Shown here in pieces: positions 10,392-24,200 of a stretch of DNA of 64,000 bases. The stretch spans positions 1-64,000 of the forward strand of contig ADNK01001700.1 of NCBI GenBank assembly GCA_000320545.1. The letters run 5' to 3'. The notes under the pieces were generated by a model that was given only the letters and a program-made list of their open reading frames with translations, was not told the origin of the DNA and searched no databases. Each line of letters opens with the position of its first letter. Within the stretch, counting starts at the first letter, position 1. The DNA comes from Bigelowiella natans CCMP2755 (Eukaryota; Cercozoa; Chlorarachniophyceae). Made by a program: the position numbers and the translations under genes.

Positions 10392-12937
10392 AATACTACA
10401 ATGCTACTACAATACTACTACTCTACTACTAGTAGTACTAGTATATGAAAATTAAGCGTGGATAGTGGTTAATCGTGATCGTCACCCGTCCATGGCTTTA
10501 TCACTCGTAAGCGTTCCTCTTCCAGCACTACTGAAGACTAGTTGCTCTATTTGTTGCCGATCACTCGACAACCTAGTGGTGTTGATGTCAATCCACCCCA
10601 TAGAACAGGCAATTGACCCATGAAAAGGACCTTTGTGTAAGTCAGAATAGTGTTACCAGTAGGGTGCAAGTGTAATAAGTGTTTCTGTGTGTATAGCTTT
10701 TATATATCGTCGTCTGTTTTCGACAGACGATCGGTTGCGACTCCTCCTCCTCCTCCTCCTCCCTAACCTCCTCATAATACAGCTGTGGTCTTATGATGCA
10801 TGCTGGGGATGGAAATAGGCAAGGAGCTAGCCAATACATATATGATGGGAAAGAAGAGAAATTAAGTAAAAGGCAAAAAAGGGCGTTTTTAATGAGAGAG
10901 AGAGAGAGAGAGAGAGAATAAGAGGAAGAGACCGTCGCTCCAAGTGCTGCTGCTACTGTCTTCGGCTGATTTCTTACTTCCCAATACATACCAAGATCTC
11001 AACGTTTGGGTTGAGTGGAATACTCCGTGGTCATCATCCATCATCTGGGTAGCTCCATTTGCATACCTGTTTAATTGATACAAGAGGAGAAAGAAAGAGT
11101 ACCCCCAATAATATATAAATCATCGCTTTTTCTTCGTAGTAAGGATCCTTCTTCTCATAACGACGACGACTTGCACAATAATATTGAACAACTTGAAAGT
11201 AGAAGAAGAGAATAGCAGCTCACCACTCTCTTCTTTATGCGACTACTAATACTAGAAGATTTCAATCATTATCATCATCATCATTGTTGTCGTTGTTGAT
11301 GTTGTCCATCATCATCTTTATCATTATCGTCACCATCATCATTGGCAGCAACAGCAACAACATCACCACCACCATACCAGCAGCAGCAAGAAAGAAGGGA
11401 AATGAGCAATTATAAACACAAACAACCGTGCATATATAGATCTTGGTTTGTTCTGGACGAGGTATCCGAAGAAAGAGGCCGTAATGTTGTGTGGAAAGAG
11501 AGCTCCGGAGACCTCTAAGATCACCTTTCGGAACCCTTGCTTAGCAGTGAAAAGCATGGCCTCTTCAATTACAGGTATAGATGCTCCTTGTCCCCCCCCA
11601 AATCTTTTCCCATCATCCTTATGAACAGCCGCAATCCTTCGACACTCCACACGCACGATGGCGTCGCTTTCATTCAAAATCGTTATAATTGGTGTAGCCC
11701 ATTGCATGCTGCTGATATTGAGCTGTTGGTCGTTGGAAGTAGCGGAGTAATCTAATACAGTGAATTGCAGGCCACTGCTCCTATTCGCTGTTTCTTTGGA
11801 AAGCATCATATTATGACCATACCTTCCGAAGCCAAGCGGATCTCCTGACATAGAAGTAATGCTACCGTTTGAATATGCCAGAGAGAAGTATCCATTTTCA
11901 AGAGAAAAACCACCTGCAACAACAAAAAAAGTAAAGTCCTCATCATGATCATCGTCGTCGTTATCGTCATTATTATATCTTGCTATTGCAATGAAAACAT
12001 TCGGAAACAGAATGTGAATCATCATTTAAGCGCTGCAGCAGAAGCCAATAAAACAAAGTGCCATGGATCGCTAGTGTGCACAGAAAGCCAGTCTCTACAA
12101 TCGATTGAATGTCATTGCCTTCAGTTAGCTCGAAGCGAACGGGAGGATGCTGCAAAGGCCGCTGGTTCTGTGAAGATGGTGCCACTGTCGTCTGAGTAGT
12201 ATTAGTAGTAGTAGTAGTAGTGGGGACTGTAGTATTTGTAGGACCAGAAGAAGGAGCTGACGTCGGTTGATGGCTCGGTAGTAGAGGCAGTGGCGAGGAT
12301 GTCCAGGCTGTGGATGATGACGGAGAATGACTGCTGCTGGAAGTTGGAGACGACGATGAGGTCGCATTCGGAAGTATATTGGGGGGGGGCTGTGGGGGAG
12401 AGACTGACGTATGCTTTGCTTTCTCGAATTCGTAGAGGGCGCCAAAAATGAAAAGCACAATGCCTAATATGCAAAGAAAACCGGAACAGAAGTTTCTGGA
12501 AATATAAACGGCGCAACGAGATCTTGTAAATGCCCGGCAGCATCGACCAGCAGCGTTGCTGGAAGCGTCGTTAGTGTCCAGGTCTTCGATCTCTAGTTCA
12601 AACTCTTCGATGTAAACATCCTCATCAGCATCAAACCGTAAGGGGTCGTGTATGTCCTCCTCCTCCTCCTCCTCCTCCTCCTCCTCATCATCATCATCAT
12701 CGCCTGTGAATTTCTGGATAGAGCTCAGCTCACTGAAATAAGCGCATCAAGGAATAGCACACACACACACACAAACTAACTTGATGGACTTGATGATGTT
12801 GGGAGCGAGTTTCGAAGTAAATCAAAACGGATTTCCAAAAATTGAACAACTTACGTTTGAATGCCTTCGTCGATGTCATCGTCCGGATCCTCGCGAGGGA
12901 TAGCAGAGTGCGAAGCAGCAGCACCAAAAAAGGACAT
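7323..12937 (-). CDS. Putative type II membrane protein with six-hairpin-glycosidase-like ectodomain
   Basis: Exons supported by phase: 12855-12937, 12119-12732, 11427-11913, 10992-11066, 10486-10630, 9829-10193, 9454-9611, about 8300-9288, 8110-8238 and about 7323-8035. A small exon between 10992 and 10630 and the joins around 8.1-8.3 kb are unresolved. The start encodes MSFFGAAASHSAIPREDPDD, then a long Asp/Glu run, a single membrane span (FCSGFLCILGIVLFIFGALY) and a Ser/Thr/Pro-rich stalk, giving a type II topology. The ectodomain has a lectin-like start (FSLENGYFSLAYSNGSI) and, near 8.97-9.02 kb, GPLWIDVCIREGYTSDTNA, typical of helical (alpha/alpha)6 sugar hydrolases. No GH family is assigned and catalytic acids are not identified. 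It may cleave or bind cell-surface or wall glycans; that is inference. Confidence 0.55.
12116..12121 (-). other. Non-canonical GC-AG splice donor
   Basis: The only phase-correct join between the stalk exon ending at 12119 and the exon starting at 11913 uses donor AAG|GCAATG, the GC class with its usual A/C-A-G context. It gives the seamless protein join ELTE-GGFSLENG. GT donors in the neighbourhood are in the wrong phase. Confidence 0.6.
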
Positions 12938-13547
12938 TCTCCGTATTCTAGCTGGCAACTGCTAGTATTAATCACGAGAGAGATTACTTGTATCGTATAC
13001 GGACAGCAGCTTCATATCTGATGGATGCACAAGAAGTGCATCTTTGGCTTTCGGGGGTCGTATTAGTCCTCGCTTCCTGGTGCTCTTCGGAAGTTCGAGG
13101 GGGGAAGGGTAAAGTCCACACCAAAACTTCACTACGACTTATATTTATCGTTGTCGCAGAGTGATATTTGAGATACAGCCTTATTTCACTTATCACTAAA
13201 CATCATCATGTCGCTCTTGCTCAACACAGACGATTAGAAAAAGCGAGACAACACCAAACATGCACCGAGAAGGCTCATCAAGCTACCGTCTACTGTCGTC
13301 CCCATGACATGGTGAACATTAAGAGTCAATTCGACCATTTTTTTTTGTCGTTGAAGTGTTTTCGGCGGTAGAGAAAGACCAAAAGCTCGCTCTCGAGCCA
13401 AACCAAAGCTAATAAAACGCGGGAAATCGTTTGCCATGAAGCATGCAGTACTTCACAGATACATGATAGTCTAGTAGAAAACACTTATTCGGATATGCAT
13501 TCATACATAGTTTCCCTACGACCGTTGTTGGGGGAAGGCCGTTCCCC
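12938..13547. promoter_or_regulatory. Divergent promoter between glycosidase-like and EML-like genes
   Basis: A 610-bp spacer with both neighbours transcribed outward. Short frames inside it lack coding character. I see no clear TATA box; T- and CT-rich patches lie at 13337-13350 and upstream of 13548. A 5' UTR or an upstream non-coding exon of either gene may lie here. Confidence 0.5.
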
Positions 13548-14757
13548 ATGATGCATGGTGAAGGTGATGAGGACGGGAGGGAGGGAGGACGTGGAGAAAC
13601 GCGGGGTGATAACAAAGTGAGTGCGATAGGCGGAGGCATGCAGTCACAAGACGCCACTGCGACAACTAGCTTTGGTGAAACTATATCATCTTTGATGAGC
13701 GGTGGAATTGACATTGACGACGTGCATCGAATGCTTGAACGCCACATGGAGGAGGGGGTTAATAATAAGGATGTCATTGATAAATTGTACCCCGTCGAGG
13801 ACACTTTAAAGCCCAAAACCTCACATAGAGAGCAGGAGTTGGAAATGGAGCTTCGTAAGGTGGAGGCTCGCCTCAAGAGAGCGACGATGACTGCAGATGA
13901 GGCGAAAGCAGATGCTGATAAACAAAAAGCAATTGTTTTCCAGCTCAAGGAGGAAAATCTACGTGTAGCTACCGAGAAGAAGAACCTTGAGAAATCTATT
14001 AAGCTGGCAGCAAATGCAGATGGCGCTAAGAACGACCTTGCTGGGGAGCTGCGTAAGGTAACCGAACTACTATTCCATCAAATTTATAGCTTGCAGAGTC
14101 GGCCTTTGAGCTTAACTTTCTCGTTCTCGCACCATAGACATATGAGGATCTCAGAGCAAAATATATGAATCTGAAAAAGAAGTATGCTATTGATCTGGAG
14201 CGATTCAAACGGTGCTATCCTAGTCTGTAGTAAATAGCCCTTTTTATGTGTCATCATTCTGCTACTCACCTCTCTAAAACCCAAACCCAGATACCAAGCC
14301 AAGAAAAAGTCCGAAATTCAGCTTCTTTCTCAAAAGTTGACGAAATCTCTGAAGACTCTGCAGTTAGGAGAACAGGTGCGTAAGTTCGAAATATGTATGC
14401 CTGTGACCACACAACGATTTGACCTGAGTTTGCACAGGAGATGATGGCTGCCAAGGAAGTGAAACAGGAATTCTTCCAGGTAGAATTTCTCAACTCAGTT
14501 TCTCTCTCACCTGTGATTTCGTGCTATACATTCTGACGAACGTTTCCTTGACACACACAGCTACGACAAAGACTGAGAGACGCTGAGATGGCTTTGGGCG
14601 AAGCTCGCGCCGAAGTCCAGGCATCGGATAAGTACAGGAGTGAACGTGATGCAAACTACGCAGCCTTAACTTTGGTACTAATACTACTAGTACTGCCACT
14701 GCTGCTACTTCTAGTACTACTACAACAATAACTACTACTACTACTACTACAACAATA

Positions 14758-14791
<34 letters not shown>

Positions 14792-17762
14792 GTAGTAGTA
14801 CAATACCGGAATATACCACCTTGGTATCTATCCCCTCTAAATGGTGTTCGACTACTATTTTCAGGTGAGGAGCCAATATGTCGAGCTTTCCCAGCAAATG
14901 GAAGTCCTCAAGGCGAGAAAGTCCGATTTCGAGCATCGGAGAGACAACAAGAGGAACGATGACGAAGTGCCAAAGCACCATGGTGACAATTCTGGATGCA
15001 TTGGTGGCGAAATAAAAGGGGGAAGGACTGATGCGCAGAGAGAATCGAAGCGAGAACATAATCTGCCCCACTCTCTAATTTCGCGCCATCAGAATAAGAG
15101 AAGACATCAGGTACAGAAGCAGCAGCAGCAGGAGCAGAAGGCGGAGGATGGATCAGCTACAGCATCATCATTTTACGATCTAAAAACTAGATCTCATGTA
15201 AGACCTGTAGCTTCATCAACAAGAGACAGTAAGAAGGCCAAAACAAATAATGGAGGGTTGGGGAAGACCGACCGCAGTACGGCTGTGTTGACGCCCTCTT
15301 CCCTATCTCGACGTGAGCTCAAGACAGTGGAGTTCTTTTTAAGATCGGAAGCCTTCAGAGCTGAAGCCCGGCAGGCTTTCCTAGCTGCAGTAGCAGAAGG
15401 GGACCAACAACCACTGGAAGTGTCTCGAGATAATCGTCGTCAACACCATCCGAGGGGAATTAGACTCGGGGAAGGCGTGCTGCCAGTTGCCGAATTCATG
15501 AAAGCAGTCGCCCCCCTTCTCGTGATCATCGTTGCGAGACTTCCAGAATTAGCACCCATTTTATCAGATAGTAGTAGAAGCGTGACTGACATTGAAGTTG
15601 GGAAGCTATTACGTTCTTTCGAAGGGCGAGACACTTTGAGTATTAGCGAGGGTCTTTTCCTTACTTTATCGCGTGAATATATACGCATGTGTTGCCTTTC
15701 GCTATACGTTGAGGAATGGCAACAGGTTCTCTCTTGCTGTAGTAACCAAGTTGATAGTAATGAGGAACATCTCACAGCAGAATCCGAAGGAGGCGGCCTT
15801 TACAAGGCTAATAAAATAGTTCGTCGCCGTCATCCTAGCGCCCGAAGAAACGCTCTATCCATGAAAGTGGATCTTATACATCCAGCAAAACTACCAGTTG
15901 AAGCATTAACTCTTCGGTTGGACATTGACTACAATACAAGGATAATGTCAGAAAAGGATGCGGATGTCAATCCGCGGTTCCAGGATTTGCATACGATTCG
16001 TAAGCCAAACATGGAAGCAGCTGTCGTAGAGCCTCAACTCCCACCCACGGAGGACACAAGTATTCCGTCCCAGGACATCCATGAAAAACGTGTTTTCGGT
16101 TTTGAGCACAGGCTGGGAGTGTATTTGTTGGATGACCGAAAGAGGAAAGTACTGTTTGCCAGCGGGATGTTTATCGTGGAAGAAGATTTGGACTCCGGAG
16201 AGCAGATTTTCAATAAATGCGAAAGCAGAGTCTGTTGTTTCGCCATATCAAATGACGAAAACAACCGGACCCTAGTCGCAGCGGGCACTTCTGCTTGCAT
16301 CCTCGATGGCACTACTCCCTGTGACGCAAGCATCGTAGTGTTCAATAGGAAGAATGGCTGTATTCTACGTTGTGCGAAGGCCCACAAAAGCGAGGTATTA
16401 GCGTTGGATTTCTCGCATGACAATTCATATTTGGCTTCTATCGGTGGATGCCCTCGGATTAGGGGGGACACGCTAATAAAAGTCTGGAGGATCATCGAAG
16501 ATTCTCGTAGCATTATTCAGGTGGCAAGTCGGCGTATTGGACGTAGCGAAGGGCTTATAAGAAGGTAAAATGCTAGCATTCGTCTTGGAGATAATAGTGG
16601 GGGGAAATAGAGAGCACGTTCTGGGCTTAAAAAATATAATTGTAGACTATGCAGAGTTACGAATAGAAATATACATTATTTCTCCTATTTGTCAGGGTGA
16701 AGTGGTCACCTAACTCGCGGCGTTTTTTTACTATCGGAGAGCGCCATCTGGAAGAATGGGAAGTAGAGGAGGAGCATCATCATCTGCGAAAGATGGAAAT
16801 CGAGGTCAATTCCAGCAGCAAGTTGAGTCCCTTTCCTTCGCTTTTGTGCTGCACGCATGATGCAGACGGAAGCCTGTGGGTAGGATGTCGTGGAGTTTTC
16901 GGGGATGCATACCGAGTCAAAGATGGAAGGGCGCTGGGAAAGCAAATTCTCCACAATGGAGGGTCGGTGACATGCATCTGTAAATACCAGGACGGTTTCA
17001 TCAGTGCTGGAGAGATAGGTGGAATATGTGTTGTGGACGGCAAAGGCCAAATCATACGCTCAATAAAGCTACCCGAAGAAGGCGTGGTTTCTCTTAGCGT
17101 TCTCAACGAGTCTGTTGTCATCACGACGATGTCAGGTTCGGTGTATTTCGTGGAGACACTCTGCCAGATTCGCTCTCTTGAATCGCTGTTCCCTATTATG
17201 CAAGCTAATCCGGACGGCGTGGCTGAAATGGATGTTTTCTTCTTGAAATCTAGAAGCGAAGCAGGGGAGGGCAAGGAAGAGAAGGAGGAGGAGGAGGGAG
17301 AAAAGGAACTCAGGGGGAGGATTATAACGGCGGGTTCTAATGGAAGTTTCGTCATGTTTGAGCTTAATAATTCAAAGAGAATTACTAGGACGACACTATC
17401 AAGGAGGATGATGATGATATGTCATGATTTCCAAGGGCTAGGTGCTGTACGGTTTTCTCCTGACGGAAAACAAATTGCAGTGGGCCACAAGGAAGGCGTA
17501 TCCATTCTAGACGCTTCGTCCCTGGAAGTGCTTGTTCACATCGAATTGGAGAAAAACTTCCCTGAGAAAGACAGAAATCGTAAGGATTCTGAGGACGACG
17601 AAGAAGATAGAGGTGACAGCAGTCAACAAGCTAGGATCACAAGAAAAACCTGGAAGATGGTCACGTGCTTAGCTTACTCACCACAAGGGGGAGGGGGGTT
17701 GACAAGTAGCAGCACCCTCCTCGCTGTTGGCACGGCTGCAGGAGTAGTGCACATTATCGACT

Positions 17763-17796
<34 letters not shown>

Positions 17797-18195
17797 AAAG
17801 AGCTCGGAGGGAAAAACGACCTTGCTATCATCGATACAATCTAATATGTATTCAGTACGCCACATCGACTTCGGAGTCGCTTCGATCACCCCTTCTTCTC
17901 TGACAAGAAGCAAAGGATCATTAAAGCACAATGACGGTGCTAAAAGAAGAGGAGGCTCGGCCTCCGATTTCCAGCACGCTATTATCAGAACCGCCGACAC
18001 AGGAAATCAGATTTCGTACATATCAATTGATACGCATACGTGCAGACAGCGTCTCCTCTCGCCATCCTCCTCCTCCTTCAAGGAGCATCTCGAAAAGATA
18101 AAATGGCTAGGGTATTCCTGCCCCTTTGTGTGGGGCACTCAAGGCTGCGGAGGACCCACACATCAGCACCAACTTGAACTCGAATGTGTTGCTGC

Positions 18196-18229
<34 letters not shown>

Positions 18230-21200
18230 TATAGCAGTAATAGTAGTGCGGATGACAACACTAACAGCCTAGTAGTAATGGGGGACTCTTTCGGCGCCAT
18301 TTCTCTATTCAGATTTCCCTGTTTGAGAAATGACAACGGACATCGACGGAAACGTGCACATTGCGGCGGGGTAAAGGACCTTCGATTTTTAAATCGATCT
18401 GTTGTTAGCCTGGGAGGGGATGGAACTGTACTACTCTGGGAGCTACAAACCCCCCCAGATAAATATAGAAAATACTCCTGGGAAGAGGAAGAAGCCTCGG
18501 ATAAAAACGCGAAAGAAAAATATAAGAAGGCGCGCCTAAAAAGGATGAAATCGAAGCTAAGCCCTTCTACAAAGTCGAAGCAGCGGCAAGAAGAATTCGT
18601 ATTCCTTGCTGATAAGAAACATCAGTCGTCAACTCAGGTCCTCACACTCTCTCTGCTGATTAACCACGCTGATAAATTGACGAGAGAGGCAGTTTTTGTT
18701 CAAAAATGTCGGCTGCAGTTTAGAAAAACAGATCGTCAATTCTTGGGCAGGATTCCAGTTTCTTGCGCAAAAGACATTGTGCGCCAAATTTGGAACGATT
18801 TCAGGGCAGAGCACAAGGACTTTGCCACTTGTTATTCAGCCGAAATATCGGATATAATATTTGACGCAGCGAGGGCCTTAGAGGATGATGAGCAAAATCT
18901 GTACGATGGAAGCTGTATGGTGGAAGGAGAATTCGATGAAGAAGGACTCATAAACTTTGCTCGTGGAACTATCGTACGAAATACTGCAGAAATGTTTCAA
19001 GATCCAGGAATCCAAGATATACATGTTGGGGGTCAGCATCATCTTAGTAGAAACAGTCCATCTTACTTGCATTCCCGCTTTCGGAATGGTATAGAAGCAG
19101 CTGGTGAGATTCCTCGTCTAGATTTGAAATTGGAATGGGCATATGGCTACAATTCAAGCTCATCCTATGGCTCCAATCTATACTTTGATCCGTTTGGAAG
19201 GGCCATATATCCTGCCGCGGGGGTGGTCGTAGCTTTTGACGTTGAGCACCACCACCAATCTCACTACATCGCAGGAGAAGAAGTAGTATGCATGTGCAAG
19301 GCCCACCATGATCCATCTCTGTTTGCCATTGCCACCACAAAAGGAGGGGGAGGCGGGGGAGGCGAAACAGAAATCACTGTTGACATCCATATCGTTAGCT
19401 CCTCATCAATAGGCGGCAAGGCCTTGCTTCCCAAGTTCGTTATATTAAAAGGAGCTCACAAAGGAGGGGTAGCCACTATGGGATTCTCGGCTGATGGAAA
19501 TCTGCTTGCATCTGTCGACTCCAAACCGCCATACAAAATCAAACTCTGGGCCTGGAAGGAAGGATTACAGGTAGTGTACAAAGAGTCCAAACGAGTAGGA
19601 GGCAATAGTGATGAGAAGACGATGTTCCCGATATACGATCTCCAATGGCATATGCGAAACAATAACGAATTCGTGGTCGTGGGGAAAAAGTACGTGGTAT
19701 TCTACTCGGTAGTACGTGATGAGGATGATGACTCAAGAACCATTACTCTCAAAAGTAGCAGCAGCAGCAGTGTTCCAACCAATTACTCGACAACGGCAGC
19801 AGCAGGAATCATCAGATGCGAGAAAACGTTTATCTGCTGCACCTACATGGAAAATGGCGCGGTAGCGGTGGCAACAAAGGGAGAGGGATCTATTCATGTG
19901 TTTCGAAATTTCAGTTTCGAAACTACTATCAAAGCTCACAGGGGTACCGTCTTATCCCTGACGCAGTGGAAAGAGGGTATTATCAGCGGGGGTATGGATG
20001 GAAAACTCATCACGTGGAAATTGAAGCAGGATGGAGCAAAAACAAAGTTGTTACCGATTGCCTCAATGGAGACAAGATATGCAATAAAATCAATTGATGC
20101 CTTCGAGGAGAAGCTGCTGATCGGCACGAGCTCTTCGCATATATTCCATCTCACCAATTGGCTTCGAGCCCGTGAGCAGAAAACTATGCAGCCTTCTATG
20201 TTGTTCCATGAGATCGACGTATTAGCAGTCGGGATAGTTGGAAACTCCAATGTTGCAATTACCATAGGTAGTGACAATTCCATTCGAAGTTGGGACCTAA
20301 ATACAAAACTTCAGCTCCAAAAAGGGTCTCTGAGTGATTATCCTGGCTTACAGCTACGTGAAGGCTTTGAAAGTCCCTCTGCAAGCGCCACCTGCCTTGC
20401 GGTTCACCCTGAGGAACTCTATTTAGCACTCGGTACTAGAGCTGGAACAATCTTAATTTTCGATCTGGATACTTTTGAAATAATACGAGGGCGCGATCTC
20501 GGGCCTATAGGAAGCACGGACAACCAAAGGAGGAACCTGCTGCTACCAGCTATTACGTGCGTACAATACTCGCCAATGGGCGACGTCCTCGTAGTTGGCA
20601 CCGAGCACGGATCAATTATCCTATGCGATGTGCCCGAAAAATACTCCCCTAAATGTGTGCTGTTGCCTTTCCCACCACCGTGTAAAAAACACGTTCATCG
20701 TTGCTTTATCTCGAAGATGGATTGGTCAGAAGACGGACGCTTTGTCCGCATTCTGAATGGCGAAGGGAGCATTTCTGCTATCCGTGTTGAACCCTCAAAT
20801 TTAGGGCGCTCTTCTTCTTCTTCTCTTATACTGGATGATAGTATTGTTGTTGGACAAGGCTGCACCTCCGTGAAATGGTCTTCGCAGCACTGTGTCGTCG
20901 ATAGATTGAAAATACCATCATCGTCTGACCAATCTAGGTCGTAGTCTACATACCTATTATCCTTTCTTCATGCTTAAATTTTCTGTCTGTCTGTTGATAG
21001 ATATGATAGATTATGCGACTGTTGTATCAAGCAGCTCCTTTTTTTTTTGGTTTCGAGTGTGATATTTGTGTTCTCTCTATGTTATGATTAATAGGACGCA
21101 ACCATTGTACTGCTTGGATGTTCATTCTGAAGACCCTGTCGGTGTTCTCATCGATTCGGACGGATCAATGGCCATTACTTGTCTTGAGTCGTCTTTCATC

Positions 21201-24200
21201 AAAAAGGAGTTGGGATTACGGCGGTATAGCGGCCATCTCGCATGCAGCCAAGCGCAATTCGCTGACCATGGCCGCAAGTTAGTCTCGATTGGAAGGGGGC
21301 GCACTATGTTACAATGGAGATACCGAAATACAGCAGCAGCAGCAGCAGCAGCAGCATCGTCGAAGAGACTTACCGTTCTTTCGGACACAAGAAGGGTTCC
21401 GAGAGCTCTTGAGAAACTTCGCAGCCAGGAGGAGAAAAAGGCATTCACTCGCGCGACAAATGTCGAGGCGCTAAAACGAGCGATTCGGGCGAAGCCTGAG
21501 GCCTTCGCCAAAAGGGCTTTGGAGGAGCTACAGAAAATAGGGAAAAAATCTACAGATGCGCAGTTGAGTGCGGAGGATTGCCGTGAGTGCCTTCAAAGTA
21601 TGTGGACATGGATGCTCGACAACTGGAAGGGCGATCGCTGGAAGTGCCTTTCCCGCCAAATATGTCCCCAGACGAGCTCTGAGCTTACCGAATCGTTTAA
21701 CTTGGAGACTGGGCGGTCGGTCTCCGGATCTACTTGGGAGGAGTTTTGCACATTCTCCATGACGCATCTTGTAGCTCTGAACTGGATGACTCATATAGGC
21801 TTCCCCCTAGAGGACAGCAGCACACTGCACACAATACGATCCGCCCACTTGGGTGTGGTGCTTTCAGATGTCACTAAAAAGAATAACCTTTCCCAGCTCA
21901 AAGATTATGCTGTCGCTGAGGAGTACTACAAAGATCCCGAAGATACAAGATGGAGAATGGAGATTGAAGATAAACAGCTGATTCCGTTGCAACGACTTGA
22001 CCAAAAGCCCCAACAGCACCATGGGGGTGGTGGCAAGAGCAGGAAGGGAAATGGGAGCGCGCAGCGAAAATTTGAGCCTGGTAAACCCGAGGAAACCGAC
22101 GAAAAAGAGACTGCTTCGAGGGTGTCCTCCGTTTCAGTCCCCTGTTCAGAGGTCCTTGACCCTACTACCCCTACAGAGTCCCAACTTCAAAGCTTCGATA
22201 AGAGAATGCCTAATCAACAACTTAAGCCCGCATGGGTATATGGTTACAATTTAAGCGCATCCACAAACAATATTCTCTACGACGGATGCGGCCATTTGGT
22301 GTACCCTGCCGCTTGCTTTGCCATTGTTTTCAACCCAGCTACACATTCACAGAGATATCACAACTCAAACGGTGGCCAGATTCTTTCTCTTGCGAGGAAT
22401 CCGGTTGATCCTCAGGTCATTGCTATAGCGGAGGCCGCGACTGTGACAAACGGAGTGAAAAGTATGCTTCCTCAGGTGTCGGTGTTCCACTCTCTTAGTT
22501 TTGTGTCGTTCCGCATCCCGAATGTCATGAAGCATGCCGTCGTATCGGTATCATTTTCATGCGATGGAAAGTTCCTTGCCACCGCACAAGCAGATTCGGC
22601 TACATTGGCTGTATGGGATTGGAGAACAGGGAAAAACATGGCCACGGAAACTGCCCCTCGAGGCAAAATCGTCCAGATCAAATGGAGCAACGTTGATGTA
22701 GGGTCACTTATTTCTGTTGGTCGTTGCCACGCCTACTTCTGGACATGGGAATCCCAACCAGGAAATTGCTCACTTCGGTGCACCGAAGCGTTGACGAAGA
22801 AAAATGGGAAAAGGAACACCACATTTTCGTTGCAGACTTTCTGTAGCGTAGCGCATTTCCCGGCTGGCAAGGTAGCTGTTGGAGCATCTGGTGATGGCCA
22901 AGTCCACATCTTCGATGCTTCGAGTAAGGCTTTGGTGGAGAGCAAGATTATCTATCGTACATCATCGCTTTCTTGTATTTGCGACTGGGACAGCACAATG
23001 AAGATAAAAGGCGGTATTATCGCTGCGAGCGATCAAGGCCATATCACAGGAATAAACGAAAATTTTGAAAAAGCCTTCTTTTTGCAGTTTAAAGGAGAAG
23101 CTATTCACGCAATAACAGTGTTCAATAACCGACTTGCAGTGGGCACTCGAGCAGGCAAGATATACGAAGTAAACCATTTCTGCTCTTCAAAACATGGAGC
23201 AGCAGCTGCTACTGCTGCTGCTAAGAAAAGACTCGTTGTGGTTGGACACTCGAAAGGCGAACTCCAAGCGTGTGCAATGGATCCTAAAAATCCCAAAAGG
23301 GTATTGACGGCTGCAGAAGATGGGAAAATAATTGCATGGAATCTTGAACAGCATTCTCACGTGAGTATACATGATGTTGCGCCGCCATCCGATAAGAGCC
23401 AGGGTGGCCAGGAAGCCCTCAGTCTGGCCATATCAGCAGACGGTGCGTATTTGGTCGTAGGGGTAGTGTCAGGAAGTTTGCATATCTATGACGCAGTTAC
23501 AATGAGTCATTTAACGTCACGGGAAATCGCCTCATATTCCCTTGAGCGTATTGTGAAGCTCGGTGCAAGTGTCGGAATTCGGGCCCTCAAATACAGCCCG
23601 GACAGTCGTGTTTTGGCTGCTGCGGGCGATGGAATGGTCGTGGTACTTCTCGATGCTACGCGAGATCACTTAGTATCCTGTGTTCTTTCCGCTCACACCG
23701 CTCCAATCCAGGCATTGGACTGGTCAGCTGACGGCATACTGCTTCGATCTGTGTGCAAAGAAGGTGTACTTCACTACTGGGATGTTGATACCACCTCACG
23801 GAAGACCCACCGCTCGAAATTGCATCTTCCTCGTTCCTCCCCCGTGATCCAAGACGCATCCTGGCAAACTTCCAACTGTACGGCAGGGTGGGAGGTTCGC
23901 GGTACGATCCATACGTCAACTGGGCTTAATGCTGTGGACCTCATGAGAAAGAGAGGAGGAGGAGGCGGCGGCATATTGATCACTGGCGACGATTTTGGCT
24001 TAGTAAGCTTGTTTCGATGGCCATGTGCGAGCTCCCATCACGGCCAAAGGGCATTCCATGCACATTCCCATCCATGCTTGGGAGTCAAATTTGGACTCGA
24101 TGGAAATACAGCGATTTCCCTAGGAGGGAGAGATAAAGCTATTGTGCAATGGGACCTCTTCGACGACACTTTGTGCCATCAGTACGGAAAGAGCACCGGT

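Noticed and set aside
14490-15071. 193-codon minus-strand frame with long Val/Ile runs
   Set aside because: It is the complement of an ACT-rich intron and coiled-coil exons of the EML-like gene.
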